In this document: positions 55,227-63,333 of the stretch, piece after piece | Layout of the letters: each line of letters begins with the position of its first letter | Position numbering within the stretch: position 1 is the first letter of the stretch | NCBI GenBank assembly: GCA_016795065.1 | Contig: JAEUIU010000017.1 | Location: forward strand, 19,733-83,732 | Length of the DNA: 64,000 nucleotides | Source: Phycisphaerae bacterium | GTDB lineage: Bacteria > Planctomycetota > Phycisphaerae > Phycisphaerales > SM1A02 | Reading direction: 5' to 3' | Program-made: the position numbers and the translations under genes | Notes under the pieces: generated by a model | Seen by the model: the letters and a program-made list of their open reading frames with translations, nothing else | What the model was told of the DNA's origin: nothing | The model's database searches: none

Positions 55227-56087
55227 ATGGGTAGGACAGGCACTTCCGCACCGGCGAACCGACCGGAAGTTCTCATCCAGAGCGTGCACAAGGCGTTTGG
55301 CGGCAAGCCCGTACTCTCGGGGATCGACCTCTCGATTGGGCGCGGGGAGCTGGTCGCCATCGTCGGGGGGTCCGGCTGCGGGAAGACCGTTTTGCTGAAG
55401 CACATGACCGGCTACTTCACCCCCGATTCCGGACGGGTCCTGGTGGCCGACCACGGCAGCGAGCCCGACGCCAACGGCGAGCCGCCGCTGCGGAACATCA
55501 ACGAACTCTCCGAGGGCGAACTTGATCGAATTCGCGAGCATTGGGCGGTCGTCTTCCAACGAAACGCGTTGCTGACCGGCACCGTCTTCCACAACCTCGC
55601 GATGATGCCTCGGGAACTGAAGGGGCTCACCGACGAGGAGATCACGCCGCGAGCGAAGAAGGCCCTTCTCGACGTCGGACTGGATCCGGAGTTGGTGCTC
55701 CACCGCGACCGGGAGGCGCTCTCGGGGGGCATGGCAAAACGCGTTGCGATCGCTCGCGCCCTGGTGATGGATCCGGTTCTCATCGTCTACGACGAACCGA
55801 CCTCCGGCTTGGATCCGGAGATGTGCGTGCAGATCCATGAACTCATCCGGTCGACGCACGAGGCCCAACCGGCCCTTGCGGGAAGCCGGGCGGGCGTCGT
55901 GCGCACGTCGGTGGTGGTCACGCATGACACCGGACTCCTCCATCGGCTCATGCCGCGCGTGGTCATGCTCAGCGCGGGCAAGGTCCGGTTCGACGGGAGC
56001 TACTCCGAGTTCATCGCCAGCGACGACGAGCACATCCGACCCTACCTCGGCGAGATGGCAATCCTGCAGGGCAGGCGTCACGAGTAG
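55227..56087 (+). CDS. ABC transporter ATP-binding protein, MlaF/Ttg2A-like
   Basis: A protein of 286 aa. ATG 55227 is preferred; the very long frame upstream is antisense to the hybrid kinase. Motifs: Walker A 'GGSGCGKT', Q-loop 'VVFQRNALL', signature 'LSGGMAKRVAIARAL', Walker B 'LIVYDEPTSGLDP', and the switch His in 'VVVTHDTG'. The spacing and 'FQRNALLTGTVFHNLAMMP' resemble MlaF, the ATPase of the retrograde phospholipid transporter. No MlaE, MlaD or other permease gene is next to it, so its partner must lie elsewhere. A hairpin terminator follows the gene. Confidence 0.88.
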   Translation: MGRTGTSAPANRPEVLIQSVHKAFGGKPVLSGIDLSIGRGELVAIVGGSGCGKTVLLKHMTGYFTPDSGRVLVADHGSEPDANGEPPLRNINELSEGELDRIREHWAVVFQRNALLTGTVFHNLAMMPRELKGLTDEEITPRAKKALLDVGLDPELVLHRDREALSGGMAKRVAIARALVMDPVLIVYDEPTSGLDPEMCVQIHELIRSTHEAQPALAGSRAGVVRTSVVVTHDTGLLHRLMPRVVMLSAGKVRFDGSYSEFIASDDEHIRPYLGEMAILQGRRHE

Positions 56088-56118
56088 GCACGGTCGGACG
56101 GATCACGTCGAAAACAGA

Positions 56119-56153
56119 CAAGGCGTCGCATCCCTTTCGGAGGCGACGCCTTG
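56119..56153. terminator. Hairpin terminator between convergent genes
   Basis: An 11-bp perfect stem (56119-56129 pairing with 56143-56153, CAAGGCGTCGC) with a 13-nt loop, followed on the plus strand by TCCTTTC. It lies 31 nt after the MlaF-like gene and 50 nt past the stop of the convergent pseudopilin, so it probably serves both. Confidence 0.7.
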
Positions 56154-56203
56154 TCCTTTCTACCTGTCTCACGCGCGGCAACGGCTCGACCGCACTGAAT
56201 TGG

Positions 56204-57340
56204 TCACTTCGCGCCGATCACGTCGCGACCGCGAATGCCATCGGTGGTCAGGATGTGATAGGAGGTATCGACCATGAAGTCGTAGCTCTGGGCGCCCCAG
56301 TAGCCGTTGACACCGAACGGTGACCCCCGGTGCCAGAGTCCCTTCTCGGCGAGGGTCGGATCGGCGGTGACCGTCGCTCTCGCGTCGGCTTCCATCGCAT
56401 CGGCAACGCCGGTCACGGCGACATGCCCGTCGAAGTACATCGTGGCCGGGGCGGAGTTGTAGCCGTGGTTGAAGTACCAAGGCTCGGGCACGCCCGTCTC
56501 GCCGTTGGGTCCCTGCATCGAGAAGTTCGAGTTCACCATCGACTCCGAATTCTGAAGCCAAGCGTGCTCCAGCATGCGGGTCTTGAGGTCGGGATACTGG
56601 GCCTGACCCACTGCCGGGCTCCGATATCCGCCGGGAAGCGTGTTCGGGTCCTTGAAGCCCTTCCTGCTAAAGACGTCGGGAGTCCACATCGCGGCGGGGC
56701 TGAAGCAATAGGAACTGAATGCGCTGATCGAGCCGTCCCAGGTGAACTGGTCGGCAAGGCCGAAGTACTTCTCGGCGCCGCCGATGGAGATCTTGTCCTT
56801 GGGCGCCCAGAAGACGGGGTCGTAGTAGCGGCTGTTGACGTAGCCGTTGAAGGCCTTCACGTTCGGAAGGCGGAAGGAACCGAACCCCTTGTCGACGCCA
56901 TTGAATTCGATTGGCTTGTAGACGGCCCAGTTCTCGGCGCAACTGCCGGGATAGCCCGCGCACTTGCCGGTTCCGATGAAGTAGCCCCACATCGCCCCGT
57001 TCGCCGCCCAGCCGACAAGTTGCTGGGGCGGACAGGCGATAGTGGTCGTGTACGTGACGCAATTGCCGTTCACCAACCCGACGTCGTCGGGGCAGGCGGT
57101 GAACTGCCGATCGCTCCAGTCGGCACCATACGCGGAGTTCGCTGCCACAAGATTGCGGAGGTTCCCCATGCTTTGGGTGAGGAGAGCCGCATCCCGAGCC
57201 TTGCCGATCGCCGGCAGGAGGATGGCGATGAGAAGCGCGATGATCGAAACCACCACAAGCAACTCGACGATGGTGAACGCGCGACGAGCCGACGCTTGGC
57301 GCCCACTCGAACCGGACCCGATCGGACCTCGACGATGCAT
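56204..57340 (-). CDS. Type II secretion pseudopilin-like protein (prepilin N-terminus)
   Basis: A protein of 378 aa from ATG 57340. The prepilin signal is 'ARRA-FTIVELLVVVSIIALLIAILLPAIG', with Glu at +5 and cleavage after Ala rather than the usual Gly. The body contains 'LTQSMGNLRNLVAANSAYGADWSD' and, near the end, 'YNSAPATMYFDGHVAV', the DGHV motif of this planctomycete family. It lacks an operon partner. Role unknown; processed by prepilin peptidase. Confidence 0.88.
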   Translation of the reverse strand: MHRRGPIGSGSSGRQASARRAFTIVELLVVVSIIALLIAILLPAIGKARDAALLTQSMGNLRNLVAANSAYGADWSDRQFTACPDDVGLVNGNCVTYTTTIACPPQQLVGWAANGAMWGYFIGTGKCAGYPGSCAENWAVYKPIEFNGVDKGFGSFRLPNVKAFNGYVNSRYYDPVFWAPKDKISIGGAEKYFGLADQFTWDGSISAFSSYCFSPAAMWTPDVFSRKGFKDPNTLPGGYRSPAVGQAQYPDLKTRMLEHAWLQNSESMVNSNFSMQGPNGETGVPEPWYFNHGYNSAPATMYFDGHVAVTGVADAMEADARATVTADPTLAEKGLWHRGSPFGVNGYWGAQSYDFMVDTSYHILTTDGIRGRDVIGAK

Positions 57341-57706
57341 AACGCCCCCGTGCGGCACATGCCGCGCGAATGCTGAGGCCCCCGTCCATGGAATCGCAAC
57401 GCGATGTCCAAAGCCAAGTGAATGGCGCCCACACACAGATGAACACGATGTGTCGACGTGATCGACCGGGCCAGGTGGCCTGAAGGTCCCCAAGACATGC
57501 GCCGAACCTTCGGACGTCGGGCAGCTTCAATGCTGTCGGCAAGGACATTCTGCCCCAGCTTTCCACGAGTGTGCAATGGCGCGCCAGATATTTCATGTCC
57601 GGATGGGGCGAATTCTGGCCATTCACTCCCGACGTCATGATCCCTGGCAACACGAGAATCTGCCTTGCTATGACGCTCGCGGACAGGGGCAGGTAGCATC
57701 CCACCC
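57341..57706. other. Divergent intergenic region with candidate nadK promoter
   Basis: These 366 bases separate the pseudopilin (-) and NAD kinase (+). Open frames here are extensions and shadows. The end holds ATGACG (57670-57675), an 18-nt spacer and TAGCAT (57694-57699), which is 7 nt before the NAD kinase ATG; no Shine-Dalgarno is present. Nothing else was seen. Confidence 0.4.
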
Positions 57707-58588
57707 ATGGCCAAGCCGGCGGTCCTCCTCGTCACCAATGTTTCGCGTCCAGGGGTCACGGGTCGACTTGACGATGCCATCGCGGTCATTCGGTCGTACG
57801 CGGATCTTCGCTCGACGATCGAAACCGACGAAGAGCCAGCGGTCGAGGCTCCGCCGTTCGACATGGCCGTGGTGTTAGGTGGCGACGGCACCATCCTCAG
57901 CGCCGCCCGGTGGCTTCTTGAGCGGCGCAAGCCCATCATCGGCGTCAACTTCGGTCGGCTCGGCTTCCTGGCCGAATTCGACTGGGAGTCCTTCGCCCAC
58001 CACGCCCCGTCGATCTTCAACGGCACCCCAATCATCCGCGAGCGGATGGTCCTCTGTGCGAAGGTCGCTTCGGCCAATGGCGATGCCCGCTACCTCTCCT
58101 GCGCGCTCAACGACTGCGTCATCGCGGCCGGCCCCCCCTACCGGATGATCGAGCTTCGGATTCGGACCGAAGGCGCCTCCGGCACCTGGTTCGGCGACGG
58201 CGGGCCCGACCTCACCGGCGACGGCGTGATCATCTCGACGCCGATCGGCTCAACCGCCTACAACGTGAGCGCGGGCGGCCCGATCCTCCACCCCGACGTC
58301 GATGCCGTCGTCCTCACGCCGAACGCGGCCCACTCCTTGGCCTTCCGGCCGATCGTCCTGCCCGGGGCGTCGGAACTCATGATCACCGTGGCCCGGGCCA
58401 ATGAAGGAACGGCTCTGGTCCTCGACGGTCAGGCGACCCATCCGCTCCGCCAAGGCGACGTCGTCCACATCTGCCGCCATCCGGTGCGGGCCCGACTCGT
58501 CGGCAATCCGTCCAGCTCGTACTGGAACACGCTGTTGGAGAAGATGCGCTGGGCGGCGCCGCCGAACTATCGCGATCGCGGGCCGTAA
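57707..58588 (+). CDS. nadK: NAD kinase
   Basis: A protein of 293 aa, a normal length. It phosphorylates NAD to NADP in the cytoplasm. The diagnostic motif 'VVLGGDGTILSAAR' is intact; 'GVNFGRLGFLAEF' and 'GDGVIISTPIGSTAYNVSAGG' are also present, and 'LNDCVIA' replaces the usual NE-D element. ATG 57707 lacks a Shine-Dalgarno but has TAGCAT 7 nt upstream. The next gene begins 15 nt after its stop, so it starts a short operon. Confidence 0.95.
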   Translation: MAKPAVLLVTNVSRPGVTGRLDDAIAVIRSYADLRSTIETDEEPAVEAPPFDMAVVLGGDGTILSAARWLLERRKPIIGVNFGRLGFLAEFDWESFAHHAPSIFNGTPIIRERMVLCAKVASANGDARYLSCALNDCVIAAGPPYRMIELRIRTEGASGTWFGDGGPDLTGDGVIISTPIGSTAYNVSAGGPILHPDVDAVVLTPNAAHSLAFRPIVLPGASELMITVARANEGTALVLDGQATHPLRQGDVVHICRHPVRARLVGNPSSSYWNTLLEKMRWAAPPNYRDRGP

Positions 58589-58603
58589 GCGATTCCCGTC
58601 GCG

Positions 58604-61009
58604 ATGGCATCACCCCTTGCCATTCTGGTTGCGATCGAGCTGGCGATCCTCGCTGCGCTTCTCTTTGCCCGGTGGATCATCGGTCAGCCGAGCCGGTCGA
58701 GCGCCGCCTGTCGGCGGTGCGGCACGACAACCGATCCTCGCGTCTGGACCGAACCGCCGGCGTGCCGCGCATGCAAGGCGTCGCTTGGCTCGGCCGGTGC
58801 CGTCAGCATCCGTGGACGCGTCCGTTCACGTCGGCTTGTGGTGGTCGCACTCTCGCTCCTCGCAACCTCCGGCGCGTTGGCTCTCGCCGATCGGATGATC
58901 GCCGCGCGCGGGATGCGCTGGGACGCGATGATCGTGCCGGTCTCGGTGGACCTCGACACGCTCCGTCGTTCGCCGGCCGAGTCCGAAGCGGCTACCGATC
59001 GCCTGTATCTCCGTTGCCTCCGCCAGCGCCTCACTCCACCCCAGGCCCGAGCCTGTGCGGACATCCTGCTGGCCCTGGCCGATTCGCAATGGTCGCCCGC
59101 GTTCGAGCCGCTTCTCGAACTGGTACTCCTTCGGGCCGATCGCTTGCCCAGCGTCGCTGCCGAAAGGCGCCTGAAGCTATGGATACCGCCGGTCTATCCG
59201 CCGGCGGGCTCGCGCCGTCCCGGCGACCGATTCCTGTTCGATTGTTCGCACCCGGAAGGGAACACGCCCTGGGGCACGGCATGGCTGGTGAAGAGCGTCA
59301 CCCTCGGCGGCGTCCCGCTCGAGGTGCGCGAAGGCCGTCGCTACGACGAGGGGACACTCATCGAGCATCTCGACTCCTGCTCGTTCGAGGTACCCGAGTT
59401 GCCATGGGGCGTCTACGAGTTGGAGCTCGTCGCCGACCATGTCCGCTTCCCCTCGGCGGCAAAGCCACTGCTCCTTCACTCCACGCACCCGACGTCGCTC
59501 GGATCGCTCGGCGTTCGAATCTTGTTCTCACCCGCCGGCTCCCGTACCGCGCTCGCCCTCCTTCCCGATGCCGTCCCTCAGAAGCGCGACTACTCCTCCG
59601 TGCTCGGACCCAACACGTTCCTGTCGTTCCCGTCGTTCGGAACTGACTCTCCGGCACCGCCCTGGGGCGCCTGGCTCGCACGGAATGACCGGCTTCAGGT
59701 CATCACGCTCGCGTCGATCTTCGTGGCCCTGATTTTCTTCCCACTCTGGCTCGGGTCGGTTTACGTGGCCCGCGGAAAGCCCACACTCGTCCGTCCGCGC
59801 TGCGCCCGATGCAAGGGCCTCTTGCATGCCGCCACGACGACCCGCTGTTCGGAGTGCGGAGCGAATCTGACCTTGCCGCAGGGCATCGTAGCGCTCCGAT
59901 TCCAGTGGCAGGCTCTCGATGTCCTGGCGGGCAGCCTTCTCCTGCTGATGGTCGCTCCGTGTGCTGTCGGGGCCGCCTGGTGGATGGCCAACTGCGACAT
60001 CGAGTACTTCAACGATCGCACCCGTCTGATCGAGCGTCTCGAATCCCAGGTGGCTGCTCTTGACGCGCAGCCATCTGACGCGGGCATCACTCCGCGCGAC
60101 GCTCGTGCCATCAAGTCCACGCTGGTCCTCCTCCAGAACAGGTTCGGATTCGACGCCCTCACCGCTCCAGGAAGCGACTCGTCTAACGAGGCGGAACCGG
60201 AGGCTCGCGTCACCCGTGCGATCACGCGCGTCCTCGAGCGCATGGCGGCTTTCGACGGCCCGCCGCCGTCCGAGATGGACTCGCAGGAGGCCCGACTCTT
60301 CGCATTCATCGTGGACGAGTGGGATGTCTCGAGCTTCGACGAGTCGCTCCGCCTCGAAGCGTTCCGGCGCTCCACTCCGCCGCCCGTCCTGAACGCGAGC
60401 CGATATCGCGCGGGTGAATGGGCGAGGTTGGAGCTTCTCTTCCAGGAGAACTTCTATTCCAGCCCGAGCAGCCGGTTCGGCGTCCCGGTCGACGACCATG
60501 TTCCCGCGAAGTTCCTGGTGCCCGACGTGCCGGGACCGTTCGAGGTCGAGATCCACTACGAGACCGAGCTCTCGATGGACGTCATCGACGGACCGGTCTC
60601 CGCCAAGTTCACGCTCGAATCGGTGTGCCCCGGCGAGCCGCTCTGCCGCATGGTCACCGAGCCAGCCGCGTCGCCCTTTGGCCGCCCTCCGCGACTGCTG
60701 TTGCATGAGTGGGACATGACGGCCGACGGAGGCTCACGATGGTTCGCCGAACTGCGATGTCGCCTCGCACCGACCTCCACGTATGCCCTTGGCCGCTGGC
60801 TCATCGACCTGCCCAGCGGCAGCGTTCCTATCGACGAGTCGATGCCCATTCCCGTCGACGTGAGGAGTTTCGACGGCGGTCCGGTCACGATTCGCTTCGT
60901 ACCGTCCACCGCGTCCGAGGTCGATCCGGAGGCCGCCATCGACTGGTGGGGCCGCGAAGAGTCGTGGCAGGTCGTACCGCGTCGCGTGCCGCTCGGGTCT
61001 GGCTCGTAA
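58604..61009 (+). CDS. Membrane protein with two zinc-ribbon modules, unknown function
   Basis: A protein of 801 aa. Hydrophobic segments are at ~5-27, ~83-103, ~365-390 and ~445-465. Two zinc ribbons are visible: 'CRRCG...CRAC' (~36-58) after the first helix, and 'CARCKG...CSECG' (~402-425) after the third. The long soluble parts are beta-rich (e.g. 'GVYELELVADHVRFPSAAKPLLL') with no domain I recognise. The C-terminal ~230 residues look like an extracytoplasmic beta-sandwich. It is 15 nt after nadK and ~70 nt before serS, so it may be in their operon. No function is claimed. Confidence 0.78.
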   Translation: MASPLAILVAIELAILAALLFARWIIGQPSRSSAACRRCGTTTDPRVWTEPPACRACKASLGSAGAVSIRGRVRSRRLVVVALSLLATSGALALADRMIAARGMRWDAMIVPVSVDLDTLRRSPAESEAATDRLYLRCLRQRLTPPQARACADILLALADSQWSPAFEPLLELVLLRADRLPSVAAERRLKLWIPPVYPPAGSRRPGDRFLFDCSHPEGNTPWGTAWLVKSVTLGGVPLEVREGRRYDEGTLIEHLDSCSFEVPELPWGVYELELVADHVRFPSAAKPLLLHSTHPTSLGSLGVRILFSPAGSRTALALLPDAVPQKRDYSSVLGPNTFLSFPSFGTDSPAPPWGAWLARNDRLQVITLASIFVALIFFPLWLGSVYVARGKPTLVRPRCARCKGLLHAATTTRCSECGANLTLPQGIVALRFQWQALDVLAGSLLLLMVAPCAVGAAWWMANCDIEYFNDRTRLIERLESQVAALDAQPSDAGITPRDARAIKSTLVLLQNRFGFDALTAPGSDSSNEAEPEARVTRAITRVLERMAAFDGPPPSEMDSQEARLFAFIVDEWDVSSFDESLRLEAFRRSTPPPVLNASRYRAGEWARLELLFQENFYSSPSSRFGVPVDDHVPAKFLVPDVPGPFEVEIHYETELSMDVIDGPVSAKFTLESVCPGEPLCRMVTEPAASPFGRPPRLLLHEWDMTADGGSRWFAELRCRLAPTSTYALGRWLIDLPSGSVPIDESMPIPVDVRSFDGGPVTIRFVPSTASEVDPEAAIDWWGREESWQVVPRRVPLGSGS

Positions 61010-61060
61010 GTGACATCGTGAGCGACCCGTCCACCTCCGCCTGAAGGTTGTCCGCTCCCG

Positions 61061-61066
61061 TACAAT
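61061..61066 (+). promoter_or_regulatory. Candidate -10 element (TACAAT) before serS
   Basis: TACAAT is a near-consensus -10 hexamer 14 nt before ATG 61081. The gene has no clear Shine-Dalgarno, so the leader would be only about 6-8 nt. No -35 box at the right distance was found. Confidence 0.4.
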
Positions 61067-61080
61067 CGCTGCCTAGCGCC

Positions 61081-62478
61081 ATGATTGACATCAAGCAACT
61101 TCGTGAGACCCCCGACCGCTTCCGCAACGGCTGCCGCGACAAGGGCATGCCCGTGGATATCGATCGCCTCCTTGCCCTCGATGAGCAGCGCCGTTCGGTC
61201 CTGACCAGGCTCGAGGAGGCCCGGGCCGAGCAGAATCGCCTCGGCAAGGAAGTCGGGCCACAGCTTGGGAAGCTCAAGGGCCAGCTCAAGAGTGCCGACG
61301 CCCAGGCGAAGGCCGGCATCGAGCGGCAGATCGCCGAGCTCGAGGCGAAGCCGGTCGCCCTCAAGGCCGTGGCCCAGCAGTGCGAGAGCGAGATCGCGGT
61401 GATCGAGCCGGAACTCAGGAGCCTTCTGCTTCAGGTTCCGCAGCCGCCCGCACCGGACGTCCCCAAGGGCGCTTCAAGCGATGACAACGTCGAGATTCGC
61501 CGGTGGAATCCGCCGACCTTCGACACCTCGAAGAGTTTCGAGGCCAACCGCGGCTTCAAGCCCAAGACCCACATCGAACTGGTCCGCGACCTGAAGCTCG
61601 TCGACTTCGAACGCGGCGTGAAGATGGCCGGCACCCGCAGCTACATCCTGACCGGCATGGGGGCGCGACTCCATCAGGCGGTGCTCCGTTACGCGGTCGA
61701 CTTCATGGTCGATCGCCGAGGCTTCACCGCCATCACTGTGCCAGTCCTGGTGCGCGAAGAATGCATGGTCGGCACCGGCTTCTTCCCGGCCGGCCGCGAG
61801 CAGGCCTACCAAGTCGAGGAGTCACGTCGCGGCGGCACGCATGACCTCTTCCTCACCGGCACCGGCGAGGTCGGTCTCATGGGCATCCATGCCGACGAGA
61901 TCCTCTCACACGAGCAGCTTCCGCTGAAGTACACGACCTGTTCGACCTGCTTCCGACGCGAAGCCGGCGCTGCGGGCAAGGATACGGCGGGCCTCTACCG
62001 GATCCACCAGTTCGACAAGGTCGAGCAAGTCGTGGTTTGCAAGGCCGATGACGCCGAGAGCCGTCAGTGGCACAAGACGATGCTTGAGTCGGTCGAGCTT
62101 CTGCTCCAATCGTTAGGGATTCCCTATCGCCTGCTCCAGTGCTGCACAGGCGACCTCGGCGTCAAGAACGAGGACATGATCGACATCGAGAGCTGGATGC
62201 CAGGCCGCGGCGAGCTCGACAAGGGCGGCGTGCCGAGCGGCGCGTATGGCGAGACCCATTCGGCTAGCCGGCTTGCCGACTACCAGTGCCGTCGATTGAA
62301 TCTTCGCTACAAGGACGAGAACGGGAAGTCCGTCTTCGCCTATGCCCTCAACAACACAGTCATCGCCAGCCCGCGTGTCCTGATCCCGATCCTTGAGATC
62401 CACCAGAACGCCGATGGCACGGTCACCATCCCGGCGCCGCTGCGACCCTACATGGGTGGCGCGGATCGCATCGGCTGA
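61081..62478 (+). CDS. serS: Seryl-tRNA synthetase
   Basis: A protein of 465 aa; family members are 420-460. ATG 61081 gives the standard start 'MIDIKQLRETPDRFRNG'. Residues ~1-120 form the helical arm that contacts the tRNA-Ser long variable arm ('EEARAEQNRLGKEVGPQLGKLK'). The class II catalytic core has motif 2 ('TTCSTCFRREAGAAGKDTAG', 'HQFDKVEQV') and motif 3 ('NNTVIASPRVLIPILE') with 'GETHSASRLADYQCRRL'. It charges tRNA-Ser with serine. It appears to be independent or followed by modA 54 nt later. Confidence 0.97.
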   Translation: MIDIKQLRETPDRFRNGCRDKGMPVDIDRLLALDEQRRSVLTRLEEARAEQNRLGKEVGPQLGKLKGQLKSADAQAKAGIERQIAELEAKPVALKAVAQQCESEIAVIEPELRSLLLQVPQPPAPDVPKGASSDDNVEIRRWNPPTFDTSKSFEANRGFKPKTHIELVRDLKLVDFERGVKMAGTRSYILTGMGARLHQAVLRYAVDFMVDRRGFTAITVPVLVREECMVGTGFFPAGREQAYQVEESRRGGTHDLFLTGTGEVGLMGIHADEILSHEQLPLKYTTCSTCFRREAGAAGKDTAGLYRIHQFDKVEQVVVCKADDAESRQWHKTMLESVELLLQSLGIPYRLLQCCTGDLGVKNEDMIDIESWMPGRGELDKGGVPSGAYGETHSASRLADYQCRRLNLRYKDENGKSVFAYALNNTVIASPRVLIPILEIHQNADGTVTIPAPLRPYMGGADRIG

Positions 62479-62519
62479 TGCCAGAATGGCCTGCCGGCAA
62501 GCGCGAACGGCCCGCGCGT

Positions 62520-62525
62520 TAGCAT
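62520..62525 (+). promoter_or_regulatory. Candidate -10 element (TAGCAT) before modA
   Basis: TAGCAT ends 7 nt before ATG 62533, the same hexamer and spacing as at nadK. There is no Shine-Dalgarno. The box overlaps an alternative ATG at 62524, which favours 62533 as the real start. No molybdate-repressor (ModE) box was recognised. Confidence 0.35.
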
Positions 62526-62532
62526 GCGCCCC

Positions 62533-63333
62533 ATGCGGACCCGGCAGCACCAGTCGCGACGAGTGGCCATGCAGGTCATCGGCCTCTGCTCGCTGGCGGG
62601 ACTCTTCGCCACCGGTTGCTCGAAGGACGTGCCTCCTGCGAGTATCACGATCTTCGCCGCCGCAAGCGCGGGCGAGGCCTTGCGCGAGATCGCCGATCGC
62701 TACCGCGAGGTCACCGGTCAGCAGGTCATGATCAACGCCGCGGCGACATCCACGCTCGCGAAGCAACTGATCGAAGGCGCTCCGGGCGACCTCTTTCTTT
62801 CCGCCGACGAGAGCTGGATGGACAAGGTCGAGGCGGCCGGCCAGCTTCGTCCGGGCTCGCGACACGACCTTCTCGGCAACGATCTCGTTGTGGTCGGCGC
62901 GAAGAACGCCGCACCGTTTGACCTCAAGGCGGGTGATCCACCTGCATCGCTTCTGGCCGCCAAGCGCATTGCGGTGGCCGACCCAGCCCACGTCCCGGCT
63001 GGCCGCTACGCCACCGAAGCTCTTCGCTCGATGGGATGGCTCGACGTGGTGGCGCCCAAACTTCTCTCGGCACCGGACGTGCGGGCGGCGCTGAGATTAG
63101 TGGAGATGGGCGAGGCGGACCTTGGCATCGTCTACCTGACCGATTCGAGGGGTTCCGAGACAACCGCCCTGCTCGCACGGTTCCCGGCGGAAAGCCACTC
63201 CCCGATTCTCTATCCGGTCGCCATCACCAAGACTGCCCGAGAGGGAAGCGAGGCCTTCCTCACCTTCCTGACCGGCGATGTCGCCAGAGGGATCTTCGCG
63301 AAGGCCGGATTCCGGGTGCTCGAAACACCGTGA
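62533..63333 (+). CDS. modA: Molybdate ABC transporter substrate-binding protein, lipoprotein
   Basis: A protein of 266 aa. A lipoprotein signal ('MRTRQHQSRRVAMQVIGLC', lipobox ~'LFATG-Cys') is followed by the ModA fold: 'ITIFAAASAGEALREIADRY', 'VMINAAATSTLAKQLIEGAPGDLFLSADESWMD', 'AVADPAHVPAGRYATEALRSMG', and 'ADLGIVYLTDS'. It captures molybdate or tungstate in the periplasm for ModBC. Its stop overlaps the modB start (TGATG), so the genes are translationally coupled. ATG 62533 was chosen over 62524 from the position of the TAGCAT box. Confidence 0.93.
   Translation: MRTRQHQSRRVAMQVIGLCSLAGLFATGCSKDVPPASITIFAAASAGEALREIADRYREVTGQQVMINAAATSTLAKQLIEGAPGDLFLSADESWMDKVEAAGQLRPGSRHDLLGNDLVVVGAKNAAPFDLKAGDPPASLLAAKRIAVADPAHVPAGRYATEALRSMGWLDVVAPKLLSAPDVRAALRLVEMGEADLGIVYLTDSRGSETTALLARFPAESHSPILYPVAITKTAREGSEAFLTFLTGDVARGIFAKAGFRVLETP

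Noticed and set aside
31844..62117. Recurring heptamer CGTTAGG (for example at 31844, 37389, 41900, 47506, 53296, 34829, 62111)
   Set aside because: At this GC content about that many copies are expected by chance on both strands of 64 kb. Most fall on Leu-Gly codons inside genes.
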